The notes below the pieces were generated by a model, which worked only from the letters and a program-made list of their open reading frames with translations, ran no database searches and was not told the DNA's origin. A stretch of 64,000 bases of DNA from CAZKRU01 sp964555235 (GTDB lineage Bacteria; Verrucomicrobiota; Verrucomicrobiia; Methylacidiphilales; CAMAQI01), in NCBI GenBank assembly GCA_964555235.1, contig CAZKRU010000005.1:15203-79202 (forward strand). Reading direction: 5' to 3'. The position numbers and the translations under genes were made by a program. Below are positions 44,301 through 52,485 of this stretch, in pieces. The first letter of the stretch is position 1, and each line of letters starts with the position of its first letter.

Positions 44301-47300
44301 TCCAATTCGACAGGAGATCGCACGGTTACCACTTCCGACATGATCGGACGCCCTCTAAAATCTGAGATTTACAAACAAGTGAACACGCTCGTCACGCAGA
44401 CGAGTTATTCTTACACCTCGGATCATCACGGATCCACTGTTACCGCAGGGAGTGGTACAGGAGCCATTACCTCGAGTTCTTGGACGGATACCTTCGGAAA
44501 ACCGGTTCTCACTCGATTCGCAAACGGCACCTATCGCTCTCAGATCTATGACATCGGAGGATTGCTCCTGAGCAGCCGGGATGAACTCGGTCAGGTGACA
44601 AGTGCCACCTACGACGGGCTCGGACGCAAGGTTTCGGAAAAGCTTCCCGATGGAGCGACGACGAACTTTATTTATGATTCCGTCGGAAACCTTCTCCAGC
44701 GTCAAATGCCCGCTTCCCTCACGCAAGTCATGACGTATGATTCGATTGGACGAAAATCCTCGGAAGAATTACGCGCCGGCGCACAGGTCTCTCGTCACTA
44801 CGGATACGCTTATTATGCTTCAGGCGCAGATCAGGGACGCTTGCAGACCGTCACGGATCCCCGGGGAATTCAACACACGAAACTTTACGATTCCTTTGGT
44901 CGGGTTCAAACGATTACGAGCGCTGGAGTGGCCAACGCTTCCACTGGCTACACCTATGATCGCCGGGGATTGCCCTTGCAGGTTTCACAAAGCTCAGATC
45001 TTTCACCGAATACGGCGGTCAATCGAACCTATAATGCTTACGGTCAGATCGATTCGGAAAGCGTTACCGTCGGTGCTGCCGTGATTTCCAGTGTGACCCA
45101 ATCGTGGAATGATGCCGGTCGTCGAAGCCAACTCGCTAGCTCCGGAAAGAGTTTCGGGTTCTTCTATCAGGGGGATGGAGCGCTGACGCAAGTCACGTTT
45201 AATGGACAAAACTATAACGCCTCTTATGAGGATAACGGCTTACTGGCGACTCGAACCAATCCTTACCGTAGCTGGCAGGTGGGGACTCGGGATAATCGAG
45301 GCCGCATCACGAATCAAAGTGTGACGGTAGGAGGTTCAACGCCGTTGGTAGAAGATATCACCTGGCGGGATAATTCCACGGTCAACACCTACGCGGTTCA
45401 ACGGGGTGGACTTTATAATGAGAACCGGGGCTATTCGTATAATTCACGAGGGCAGGTCACGTCCGAAAGCTTTGCTCCGGCGGCGGCTCAAAGTGCCAGC
45501 TTTACTTACGACTTTGATTTTGGTGCGGGAACTCTCGGTGTTCGCACGAAGGCATTTTTGACTGGATTGACTTACGGAAATTGGGAAGTTCCTTCGGGAC
45601 AGGTCAACGGATTCGGACGAATTTTACAGGAATCGATCTTGGGCGGAAAACGTCCGGTTCCGATGAACGGTGTAGCGCTCGGAGCAAAGACGGTAACCGT
45701 TTCCTTGGATGGAACCTCCGTGGAGCCCGTGACCTTTGCTGGACCACAAGGGGATGGATCATGGAGTGCACAATCAGAAGTTCCGGCAGGAAGTCATTTG
45801 CTCGATGTCAAAGCCACGCATCCGAGCGGATATGTCAGTACTCAAGGCAGTCAATTTAATGTCGCTCCCGTTCAAGAAACCTCACAGTTGGATTATGATT
45901 CTGAGGGGAACGTCACTCAGCGCAGTTGGAGCGGGGGGCGAGTGCAGATTCTGACGTGGAATGCCTTGGATCGATTGATCAAAGTCACCGAGCGCAATGC
46001 TATGAACAACGGTTTTGATTGGACCGCCGTCTATGATGGATTGGGACGTCGGGTTCATACGACTTACACTCCCGTGACGAACAATGTCGCAGGAACAGCG
46101 AACACCGTGAAGTCGTACTTCGATCCTCAAGTCGAGTTTTTGGAAATTGCAGTGGAGGTTGCGGGACAGAAGTATTGGAAAGTTCATGGTCCGGATCTGA
46201 ATGGAATTTATGGAGGCTTGAACGGAATCGGTGGACTCGAAGCGGTGGTGAAGGATTCGGATAGTTCAACGGTCGGAGTCGTCAATGACTTCTATGGAAA
46301 CATCATCGCTTGTGTGAATTCTGTGCCTTCTGTGGCTTGGAATCCAACCAAAGTCGGCGGCTACGGGCCGCTCCCCGGTTCAACATCAGTTGTCTTAGAG
46401 TCCTTAACCTCAAGTCCTACTTCGGCGACCGTGGCGAATGCCTATGCTTGGCGTTCGCGACATATCGATGGCACGGGATTGACCAATCTCGGAGCACGGC
46501 ATTACGAAGCGACTTCTGGACGGTTTTTATCTCCAGATCCGTTGGGTCATGGTTCCTCCATGTCGTTATATGATTATGCCAGTGGAGACCCCGTCAACAG
46601 GCTGGATGCCGATGGGCGTTATGCAAAGCAACGGTGGAATGAAGAGAAAGAGAATGCTCACACTGGTATGCAAGATGCTTGGCTAGGAATTCATTATGCT
46701 GGGAATACTGTTAACAGCTTGATGACATTTGGTGAAGCATCTACGCCTGCATCAGATCGTAATGTTACAGCAAATCAACTATACCATCAGTGGTTCTGGG
46801 GTACGGGTCCCGATAAACGAAGCTTTGATGAAAATAGTGTAATGGGACAAGATATGTTAAGGGCGGATTATGTCCAAACGGCCGCACGAGAAGCGGCTGT
46901 ACGTGCAATGGCGGGAGAAAGTAGCTCAGTATTTGTAGGAAGAGCCGTTGGAGATACAAACCCCATAGTGTATTTTGCTTATGATTTTCCTGTTGATGCC
47001 TTTGTCACGAACCCAGCAAGAGCATTTCAGGGGTCAGTTAATGATGGAACCGCCAAAGCTCAACCTGATAAGATTATGTATGGAACTGGTGTTGCCTACG
47101 TCCCCGTAAATATTCATTTTATAGACAATATGACCAGCGAATCGGGAACTCGCAATCCACCTCCGATTGGCTATGGCGGGAGTGAATGGAAGGCTGCGTT
47201 TCCCGGAGAGAATCCTTACGGGAAGAACGGTCCATTAAGAACAATTCAGATTGAATATAATTTAAATATTCTAGTTCCAATTTATATTGAGGCACAGGAT

Positions 47301-47303
47301 TGA
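38400..47303 (+). CDS. giant RHS repeat protein with C-terminal variable domain
   Basis: This encodes 2967 residues with a signal peptide (ending VSTGGAQ). A transglutaminase-like region lies near residues 415-520 (GQGSPMEQCALLVYLLRQAGYAA), but Pro occupies the usual catalytic Cys place. A DUF6531-type start of the RHS shell lies near 1155 (FGDPVNVLTGDFYVDHVDL), then dozens of YD repeats and the RHS core (RHYEATSGRFLSPDPLG...DPVNRLDADGR, about 2700-2741). The last 226 residues are a unique domain I do not recognise, where RHS proteins carry toxins. Likely a polymorphic toxin or adhesive shell exported from the cell. Confidence 0.9.
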   Translation: MKVFSNMMRVVVGVMAGILFVSTGGAQTNPLAESKRFVRGTGTNPSYQSFIIPLNFEKGIQLDPMGNNAAKFGNKPANQLPWFTRIGKDTNPDPNVNPLRTTYHISVNNGVATYPLQCENPLVAFGSQGGGTPLHVGQTYKFGSYFGGQVLNINDFVILGYKKDRFDGGSMNIEPDFVASIMVPRKGTPLWDAFSANGYKLERGISISYEEGGTTYITNVLDTTIELIPAVSSNDQWGVRPESPLVITHKANSDKYVYVILYAGATAVGNNLDSWMAISNPNDSSAGWYSMGYTLDFETQPAWRSTMIHSPQFNGEPMPPLYDGKSIEELLQVKTPVSFTPSLSPSAAQTLDQSPELRRHPILDRFVADMGNDPIALANYVHNEISVTDPISYNEHGDVSDKSINLGGVSRSALATLQEGQGSPMEQCALLVYLLRQAGYAAVYMEPETNKLQMLDQAMSRILRMQVRGAVNPLGQTYAPTDPNLPHLIPVNYPWVAFYLPTESRWVHLFPWIKDTEIIEGKNLYDYFPAAYNSGLKWTKQYLYGDTALIPAGTTDNTLTNLFPKFIEKTLKDNFPTLSIDDLGVKVRDRRHYRLTWGDFPTPFKLEGTPTTLESLSVRPNIFDTVNIEIFSDANPSKKVTTGDLRMVDLHNRKLLVRHEKTGSNLHNLILSLAAYRSDASGQGSFNGSDPNLLKKQVATVGFDSSDDSLTVRFKQKRHLTLPSNFTQPDYWTPYLGVSSLLEFSTDRPLRKGDLAALCIDYGRVTSKMLAVHAEEFWQMERTLNDNPTATIDPDISQGTSAYLMGMSYYEKVTRFTELAQNLHKTRILSYSAFGLSKIAPRRVSGLLPNNGDIELSQANVDMFFNAAAFASNATLHPDSGEALYLGIGDFLPVVITETSAQEHQIINTYYKESAAISTVKLLQIAKQAGTPGIIALNKSNYVTEGNKTYTVDGQTKALKDWDPGMWTSVEGAFTQPMGDYNLVYMTPGPVSSETGSYKGMGAMVYGRNQLSALIGGNSSPLNGGYGSSFSNLYYSPPVLPYTSLDYNPFGGYSVSYSNPTPAAPILAPFSLSSTSWDSVINTASSNSYAYTSTQNSWSNSASAVFNPTPPPTPSFSSLLTSVINSGSHYFGVALDNAQMAITQGTSFLKYTAEVFGDPVNVLTGDFYVDHVDLKLTGLMPLEIRRNYTSRNLADNEFGTGWKMNYASFLSFNSDESLIYAADPEGSVIGYRRQSDPNLWIPTIADNPRYTNLNHERVAANTLNGKIVKSTSGSDTLYTLTSPDGMQRIFKVRSFPISGQNRSRPYLDQWLDPQGNSYTFTYGIDVAATDYGKVRQIKSSNGTFVGFYYDTFGHITEAYTSDGRRLYYRYNAFGDLIEVTFPDASKTSYEYATETTTVNGKTETTSNHLLIREVKPDGRVLENTYDSDRRVTQQKATVGENKTLVVNATVDYSVPGRTILKDAYNRETVYEYSDGSITKVTDPLNQSIISEWYTATDVATGAYDRSLKKQTDKRGLVTEFKYDARGNLLERKITGDVTGDGVSETVTISTEYNSKDLPDLVTKPLLTQTKYFYDDSRYPYLVTGVENRINGVAVSSVSNEYVDAGSGAIFAKGLLFRQRKGIGMMGQSSTEWTYNANGYPTTQIRYTGTGDPNVVLNFTYNLRGELVEQRDSSGRKTCYAYDAMGRKVWTEAKDAAGVYVGWQYDYFNGNGEVEWSDGSRYNPEDYVWKKYDGAGRPLEEIRWRSVAKADGTGVEAPMGDDLYSTTFYKHNFFGDLVEIRDARRNSTVMTYDGIGQMLTRQSYDGYANAGGTLKATESFTYEPGGQIATQTNPLNAVTRRFYAANGKLRRQENPDGTVLEWRYDLLGRVQKEILSNGTYWETTYNDGQRTVIRSLKDAGNAILATETSVFDSRGNLLTKTDVENNLFSKAYDGLDRVRVETGPAASGQSGQQTVTHSFDGIGSVVTTSNSTGDRTVTTSDMIGRPLKSEIYKQVNTLVTQTSYSYTSDHHGSTVTAGSGTGAITSSSWTDTFGKPVLTRFANGTYRSQIYDIGGLLLSSRDELGQVTSATYDGLGRKVSEKLPDGATTNFIYDSVGNLLQRQMPASLTQVMTYDSIGRKSSEELRAGAQVSRHYGYAYYASGADQGRLQTVTDPRGIQHTKLYDSFGRVQTITSAGVANASTGYTYDRRGLPLQVSQSSDLSPNTAVNRTYNAYGQIDSESVTVGAAVISSVTQSWNDAGRRSQLASSGKSFGFFYQGDGALTQVTFNGQNYNASYEDNGLLATRTNPYRSWQVGTRDNRGRITNQSVTVGGSTPLVEDITWRDNSTVNTYAVQRGGLYNENRGYSYNSRGQVTSESFAPAAAQSASFTYDFDFGAGTLGVRTKAFLTGLTYGNWEVPSGQVNGFGRILQESILGGKRPVPMNGVALGAKTVTVSLDGTSVEPVTFAGPQGDGSWSAQSEVPAGSHLLDVKATHPSGYVSTQGSQFNVAPVQETSQLDYDSEGNVTQRSWSGGRVQILTWNALDRLIKVTERNAMNNGFDWTAVYDGLGRRVHTTYTPVTNNVAGTANTVKSYFDPQVEFLEIAVEVAGQKYWKVHGPDLNGIYGGLNGIGGLEAVVKDSDSSTVGVVNDFYGNIIACVNSVPSVAWNPTKVGGYGPLPGSTSVVLESLTSSPTSATVANAYAWRSRHIDGTGLTNLGARHYEATSGRFLSPDPLGHGSSMSLYDYASGDPVNRLDADGRYAKQRWNEEKENAHTGMQDAWLGIHYAGNTVNSLMTFGEASTPASDRNVTANQLYHQWFWGTGPDKRSFDENSVMGQDMLRADYVQTAAREAAVRAMAGESSSVFVGRAVGDTNPIVYFAYDFPVDAFVTNPARAFQGSVNDGTAKAQPDKIMYGTGVAYVPVNIHFIDNMTSESGTRNPPPIGYGGSEWKAAFPGENPYGKNGPLRTIQIEYNLNILVPIYIEAQD

Positions 47304-47740
47304 AAAACGGCTTTTACTTAGTTGTCTTAGCGCTATTGATGATCGTGATTTCCTGTAGTCCAAAACCCGAAGAAATCTGCGGAGATTATATCTTTGAGTA
47401 TGAAAATGGGGCTATAGAGCTTTTATCGATCACTTCAGATATGCGGTACTCCTTTAAGGTGTTTAATAAAAAGGAGGATTTAGTTCTAGGAGAGCAGTCA
47501 ATCATTGAGAATCAAGGAGCTTGGTCTATTGGGGAGTCGGTTTTTCAAGGTCATAAGATTATCCTCGTGAATTGGCTTAAGGTTAATGATTTTAGTTTAA
47601 AGAATAAGATGCCAGGGAAGCCCATCAGATACGTTGACTTTAAACCTAGCTGGTTTCCTGCTGGCACTAGAGGATACAAAGAGGAGACCCTGTGGTTTGC
47701 TGACGATAGTCCATTTTATTTTTTTAGAAAGATAAAATAG
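47300..47740 (+). CDS. lipoprotein, candidate immunity protein to RHS C-terminal domain
   Basis: This encodes 146 residues from TTG 47300, overlapping the RHS stop (TTGA). A lipoprotein signal (MKNGFYLVVLALLMIVISC, Cys19) is followed by a soluble domain of about 125 residues (GDYIFEYENGAIELLSITSDMRYSFKVF...). Direct overlap with the toxin-type gene, and base composition as AT-rich as the RHS tail, suggest a cognate immunity protein held at the membrane. No family recognised. Confidence 0.7.
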   Translation: MKNGFYLVVLALLMIVISCSPKPEEICGDYIFEYENGAIELLSITSDMRYSFKVFNKKEDLVLGEQSIIENQGAWSIGESVFQGHKIILVNWLKVNDFSLKNKMPGKPIRYVDFKPSWFPAGTRGYKEETLWFADDSPFYFFRKIK

Positions 47741-47768
47741 GCGTTATGGTTGTAAGGGAGCTTACGAT

Positions 47769-49064
47769 CTAATGAGATACATCAGTGATCGGCACTTTCA
47801 ACAGACAATGAAGAATCCATTTTTGAAGAGGCAAGCCTTGATCCGAAGGTGGATCGTTTGGAAGAAGATAGCGTTCCCGCTCAGACTTGGATTCCAGCAG
47901 ATGAGGAACTGCTTTCCAAGTCATTCTCCACGTCTGTAGGTGACCTCTTTGGTATAAGCCAATGAGGCAGATTTGGTAGAGGATCAGGACTGTCAGAAGA
48001 AGTGGCAAAATGCGAAATTTCATCAACTTTTCAAAACTTAAAGCCAACGGAAGTGCTAGTATGGGGTAGGCGTCGATCAACCATCGACACCCTAACCCCG
48101 CCGTCCAATACCACCAACTACATAAAAGAAGGGATAATGGAGCTAAAACCATGATGGACTTGTAGAGAACTTCACGATGATTCCGCCAGAGAAGTGGAAT
48201 CCCCGCAACGCTCAGCGCTAAAAGCGGTGTATATAACAGAACTCCGTTTTGAATTGAAAATAGCCACTCAAGAAAACGAGGCGAAGTAAACCCTTCTCCA
48301 GGATATCCTAACTGCAATGGATGTCCAAAGACATAGTAATTGTATTGAAAGGCTGGAAGATGGGCAATCAGTGAACCAATAAGTACCCAAGGAGCACTCG
48401 GGAGAGCGAGGAAAAATATCATAAGGGCACTGGTCGGACGTGCGGCAACAGCTCCCCCCAGCAAAAGCCCGATCAGGAGACCTCTGGATGGTGTTGCTGG
48501 AAGGGTCGTTAAAAACAAGATTGATGCCATGAGTAGAAAAAGAGTCGGATGAGCGGAAAGAGACTGGATGCTTCCATAATAAAGAGCGGGGGTTGCAAAA
48601 GCAAAAGCGATCAATGTTAAAAATATCAATCGCTCTTCTTTTAAATAAGTTCCGAGCCATTTCTTTAAAAACCAAAGTCCGATCGGAATAAATAAAGCGG
48701 GTACCGTGAGAAAGATCCATCGATGGATAGGACCATAGGAATCACGTTCAACCAGTTGAGCTGCAAGATAAATCGGCGCCCAAAGAGTTGCAAAAGTCGG
48801 ATTATATTTAACTACAGGATCACCCGATTTTCCAATAATCTGATAAAAATGGACCGTATCCTGAATTGGAATTGAAGCATCTTGAACCCAAGCGATATTC
48901 ATTGAGTTGTGCTCAAATCGGCTCGCTAAGTGAGAATAATAGGCTCCTCCATCAGAATTCCAGGGAACACCACCACGCAATCCGTAGATGATTGCTAAAG
49001 ACAAATAAACAAAACCAATGAAAACAATCAAACAATCAAGCCGATTTTTAGAGGATAGTATCAT
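47769..49064 (-). CDS. polytopic membrane protein, glycosyltransferase 39/GT-C-like
   Basis: This encodes 431 residues with about ten membrane helices. After the first helix comes an extracytoplasmic loop with SDGGAYYSHLASRF, reminiscent of the acidic loop of GT-C enzymes that use polyprenyl-phosphate sugars. Later segments (KYNPTFATLWAPIYLAAQLVE, WWYWTAGLGCRWLIDAYPILALPLA) fit this family. The substrate is unknown. It converges with the lipoprotein gene and lies 105 nt after the TPR protein gene. Confidence 0.65.
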   Translation of the reverse strand: MILSSKNRLDCLIVFIGFVYLSLAIIYGLRGGVPWNSDGGAYYSHLASRFEHNSMNIAWVQDASIPIQDTVHFYQIIGKSGDPVVKYNPTFATLWAPIYLAAQLVERDSYGPIHRWIFLTVPALFIPIGLWFLKKWLGTYLKEERLIFLTLIAFAFATPALYYGSIQSLSAHPTLFLLMASILFLTTLPATPSRGLLIGLLLGGAVAARPTSALMIFFLALPSAPWVLIGSLIAHLPAFQYNYYVFGHPLQLGYPGEGFTSPRFLEWLFSIQNGVLLYTPLLALSVAGIPLLWRNHREVLYKSIMVLAPLSLLLCSWWYWTAGLGCRWLIDAYPILALPLALSFEKLMKFRILPLLLTVLILYQICLIGLYQRGHLQTWRMTWKAVPHLLESKSERERYLLPNDPPSDQGLPLQKWILHCLLKVPITDVSH

Positions 49065-49169
49065 ATCTTAATTTCTAGTTCTTGAGATAAAATATTGCTT
49101 TCATCTTCCATCTTAAAACTGCGCCCCCCTCTTCTGCAACCCAAATTCCAGCACACCCGAAAGCTACAG

Positions 49170-51158
49170 TTAGCGTCTGTTTTGTCGCTGAAGTAATTCA
49201 TTGAGATTTTCTTGCGCAGGCAGGTATTTTGGATTAATTCGCAGTGCTTCTCGGAAGTGTTCAATGGCTTCGCTGACGTTGCCATGCATGTCACACAGAA
49301 TGGCGACATTGTTGTGAGCTTCAGCAAAGTTAGGTTTGCAATTGATTGCAAGGCGAAATTGAATCATAGCATCATTCAGTTTATTGAGATCTCTAAACAC
49401 CAGACCTAATGAAAAATGGGATTCGGCATTTAGAGGATTGTAGTGGATGGATTGCTGGAAATTATAAAGCGCTTCATCGGTCTTTCGTTCTTCAGCAAAT
49501 AGACATCCGATATTATAATGAACTAAGGATGCCGTTCTATCGTCGCGTGACTTTTTGCTGAGTTCCAACCCTTTTTTGTAGTATTTAAGTGCCTGCAGGT
49601 AGTTTTTCTGTTCGTAAGAGTCGATTCCGAGATAGATGTAGGGCATTGGGTAATCCGGATGCATGAGAATGGCTTGTTTGAAGTGAATCAAGGACTGTTC
49701 GCGATTTCCGGCTTGACGATAAAACAAGCCAAGATTGAGGAGGACGGATGGGGTGCCACCCAACTGAACGGCTTCTTGTGAATGATAAAAAGCCTTTTTC
49801 AAGTTGCTGCCTTTTGCGTATTCAATTGCCAAGTTGTTGTGGAGAACTGCTGAAGGTCCGCACGCTTTCAATGAGTGTTCGAAGAGGGTGGTAGAATCTT
49901 TCCAAATGGCTGCTTGCGAATAGCTGATGACGATAAAGGCAGTCATCAGGGCTGCAAATATTGATACAGAGGCTTTTTTCCATTGTGGTACACGTTCCAA
50001 TATCGATGCAAATGACCAGACCATTCCGACGAAAAGGCCGATGAGGGTGACGTAACCGTAACGATCAGCCCAAGCATGTTGACCAGGATTAAAAAGATTA
50101 TTCATCGGGATTAGCGATACCAAATACCAAAGCCAACCGACGATACAGAAAGGGAGTGCTTTGCGTAAACGCCACACAATGAAAGTGGTGATAGTGAGAA
50201 GACTCAAGGCGATGCTGATGGATGCTGCTGAGAACGAGTCTTTGAATGGATATAAAACTCCCATGTTATGAGGCCATAACATTGCTTTGGGATAGGTGAT
50301 ATAGCCAATGATGCTTGATTGGATTCGAGTGGGCCAATCGACAGATCTGACAGACATGATATCTTGGTGCATTTCGCCAATATAAAGTGTGATATACGAG
50401 ACAATGAGCGCTACAGCGAGAAATGGGATTTTGTCTACCAACAGTTGTTTAAATGGAATGGTATTAATCCGATGGAGCGGCCAAAAATCGAGTAGTAATA
50501 GCATTACAGGAAGTGGCACCATCATTGGTTTTGCAAGAAGAGATAGGATAAAAAGCGCTACGCTCAGCCAATAGGTGGCCGATTTTTTATCGAGTGTATA
50601 ACGATGGTAAGAAATCAGCGTAAGTAGAAAGAAAAAAGCGGCCAACAACGTTTTACGCTGGGATGCCCATGCGACGACCTCAACATTGAGAGGGTGAATC
50701 GCAAAGAGAGTAACAACAGTGAATGAACACCAGAAACGTCCAGTCATGCGTTGAAGGACGAAGAAGAGCAGAAGGCTATTGAAGATGTGAAAGAGGACAT
50801 TGAGGATGTGATAGGGAGTGGGAGAAAGACCGAAGAGTTGGAAGTCGAGCATGTGAGTAAGTGCTGTGATGGGATACCAGCCCCAAAAAACAACAGGTTC
50901 AAAAAATGCGGATTTGATTCCCCCCCAAGTCAATCCGTGCATAACGACGGCATTTTCATAAATGATTTTATCATCATCATAATTGATGAACCCAAAATCG
51001 AACGTTTGTACGTATATGACGAGAATGGAACAAACAAGGCCAACACAGGCAAAAAGTCGATACGGCGAAAAATTAATTTGAGGGAGTGCTGTTATCGTCG
51101 ATGACTGAAGCTCTGATTTCGGATTGCATCTATTCGATATTTTGATTTTTTTTGCCAT
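49170..51158 (-). CDS. TMTC-like membrane protein with C-terminal TPR repeats
   Basis: This encodes 662 residues. The N-terminal 430 residues hold about ten membrane helices with FGFINYDDDKIIYEN and HMLDFQLFGLSPTPYHILNVLFH, the pattern of O-mannosyltransferase-like TMTC proteins. The C-terminal part carries about six TPR repeats (NLALNYAKG..., LNLGLFYRQAGNREQSLIHFKQAILMHPDYPMPYIYLG, HYNIGCLFAEERKTDEALYNFQQSIHYNP). It probably glycosylates exported proteins, perhaps the adhesins next door (inference). Its start lies at the edge of the transposase remnant. Confidence 0.8.
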   Translation of the reverse strand: MAKKIKISNRCNPKSELQSSTITALPQINFSPYRLFACVGLVCSILVIYVQTFDFGFINYDDDKIIYENAVVMHGLTWGGIKSAFFEPVVFWGWYPITALTHMLDFQLFGLSPTPYHILNVLFHIFNSLLLFFVLQRMTGRFWCSFTVVTLFAIHPLNVEVVAWASQRKTLLAAFFFLLTLISYHRYTLDKKSATYWLSVALFILSLLAKPMMVPLPVMLLLLDFWPLHRINTIPFKQLLVDKIPFLAVALIVSYITLYIGEMHQDIMSVRSVDWPTRIQSSIIGYITYPKAMLWPHNMGVLYPFKDSFSAASISIALSLLTITTFIVWRLRKALPFCIVGWLWYLVSLIPMNNLFNPGQHAWADRYGYVTLIGLFVGMVWSFASILERVPQWKKASVSIFAALMTAFIVISYSQAAIWKDSTTLFEHSLKACGPSAVLHNNLAIEYAKGSNLKKAFYHSQEAVQLGGTPSVLLNLGLFYRQAGNREQSLIHFKQAILMHPDYPMPYIYLGIDSYEQKNYLQALKYYKKGLELSKKSRDDRTASLVHYNIGCLFAEERKTDEALYNFQQSIHYNPLNAESHFSLGLVFRDLNKLNDAMIQFRLAINCKPNFAEAHNNVAILCDMHGNVSEAIEHFREALRINPKYLPAQENLNELLQRQNRR

Positions 51159-51244
51159 TGGAAATTATCCGTTTTGAAAAAACTATCGATTTGGCAAAAA
51201 GTGTACATTCAAAAGGAGATTTCTACGGAGTTTACACTAAGATC

Positions 51245-51703
51245 TTATCCGTAAATAGATATAGTCTGTCTCCAGCAGATCATGGAGCAGGCCAGAGAGA
51301 GGAGCGCCGAGTGACTGGCGGCCGTTTTTTCAAAGCTCACCAACAGCTTTCGAAAACGATTGATCCAAGAGTGAGTTCTTTCCACCACCCAGCGTCTCGC
51401 TTTCCACTTGGGTTTTCGTTTTTTCAACTGCGCCTCCTCTCGGCGTTGTTTGATGTGGGGAATGTAGGATTGATCTTGAGCAATTTGTCGAGCGTTGCTG
51501 CCTTTATGCCCCGCATCCGCACAGAGGTTCTGAGTTTGACCTGAAGGGCAACGGATGATCTTCTGCTTCAGGGTAGGATCCAGCAGCTTTACGTCATGAA
51601 CGTTAGCTCCGCTCACGACGATCGACAGCGGGATTCCACGTCCGTCCACGAGCAAGCTCCTTTTTCGTCCATTTTTTCCCCCGATCCGTTGGATTAGATC
51701 CAA
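51245..51703 (-). CDS. IS5-family transposase, C-terminal frame
   Basis: This is the C-terminal half of the DDE transposase: GKNGRKRSLLVDGRGIPLSIVVSGANVHDVKLL, second Asp in LCADAGHKG, and the last acidic residue in RRWVVERTHSWINRFR. Homologous single-frame transposases read NPTDRGKxGxKRSLL, so this part needs a +1 shift in the G5A6 run at 51671-51686. Either frameshifting makes the full enzyme, or the gene has a one-base indel. ATG 51703 is probably not used by itself. Confidence 0.75.
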   Translation of the reverse strand: MDLIQRIGGKNGRKRSLLVDGRGIPLSIVVSGANVHDVKLLDPTLKQKIIRCPSGQTQNLCADAGHKGSNARQIAQDQSYIPHIKQRREEAQLKKRKPKWKARRWVVERTHSWINRFRKLLVSFEKTAASHSALLSLACSMICWRQTISIYG

Positions 51704-52079
51704 CGGCTTCCGTTGCCAAAGGCGCCTTGTTCATGGCTCCATCAATACTTTGCCATTGCCACGCAATGCCTTCCATTTCGTCGTATTGGGATAACCCCTC
51801 TTTCCAGAGGGCGTTAAAAACTCCGGCACGATGCCAGAGTTGAAAATACTTGTGAATCGATGACGCGCTCCCATAGCTCTTGGGTAGCGCCTTCCATTGA
51901 ATCCCCGTCCTCAAAACATAAACAATCGCCTCAAATACTCGGCGAGAGCCCATTGCTTTGCGTCCCCCACCGAATTTACGGAGGTATTTGCGCCCCTTCG
52001 GGCGCTTTACCTTCGGAATAAAGGGTTCTACTACGGACCAAAACTCATCCGACACTTCCCAGGATTTTATGGCTGCCAT
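51603..52079 (-). CDS. IS5-family transposase, N-terminal frame
   Basis: This encodes 158 residues. It carries the DUF4096-type N-terminal domain (WEVSDEFWSVVEPFIPKV...GGGRKAMGSRRVFEAIVYVLRTGIQWKALPKSYGSASSIHKYFQLW) and the first catalytic Asp in SIDGAMNKAP. At 51671-51686 (minus strand GGGGGAAAAAATGG) the match to the family moves to the +1 frame, so the residues after NPTDRGKK are out of frame. Confidence 0.8.
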   Translation of the reverse strand: MAAIKSWEVSDEFWSVVEPFIPKVKRPKGRKYLRKFGGGRKAMGSRRVFEAIVYVLRTGIQWKALPKSYGSASSIHKYFQLWHRAGVFNALWKEGLSQYDEMEGIAWQWQSIDGAMNKAPLATEAVGSNPTDRGKKWTKKELARGRTWNPAVDRRERS

Positions 52080-52485
52080 CTTGGGAAATGGATCTTACCG
52101 ATGCGTGGCTTTATTGCAATACTTATTTACGGATAAGTTCTAAGTCCCGATCACGGTATTCGACGATGAGGGAAGCAGGAACTGGAATTGGAGACTACTA
52201 TCGGTTTTACAACCAGAACCGATGGCGCCAGTCGATGGAATACAAAACACCACAGGAGGTGTTAATGGCGGATAATCGCAGGGGCGGCGCTCGCTTCCGG
52301 TTCCGGGTCCGGGTGAGGCGAACCCTGCGGGTTCGTCCACACCCTATTCCAAATGCTAGGACGATCCTCCTCGATGCTGGCCCCCTCGCTTTACCGATTT
52401 TACGCGTTGCGCTGAGATGTTGTGATAAGAGGGAAGAGATCCGAAATCTTATTAAGGAGATTGAGGGAATGTCAGGTCCCCGGCT

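Larger units (their letters stand above)
51241..52139. mobile_element. IS5-family insertion sequence (about 0.9 kb)
   Basis: Ends are inverted repeats: GATCTTATCCGTAAATA at 51241-51257 and the facing TATTTACGGATAAGTT at 52124-52139, one mismatch. CTAA flanks both sides (51237-51240 and 52140-52143), fitting the YTAR target duplication of IS5 elements. Inside is one transposase in two overlapping frames. The inverted ends and target repeat are intact. Confidence 0.85.
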
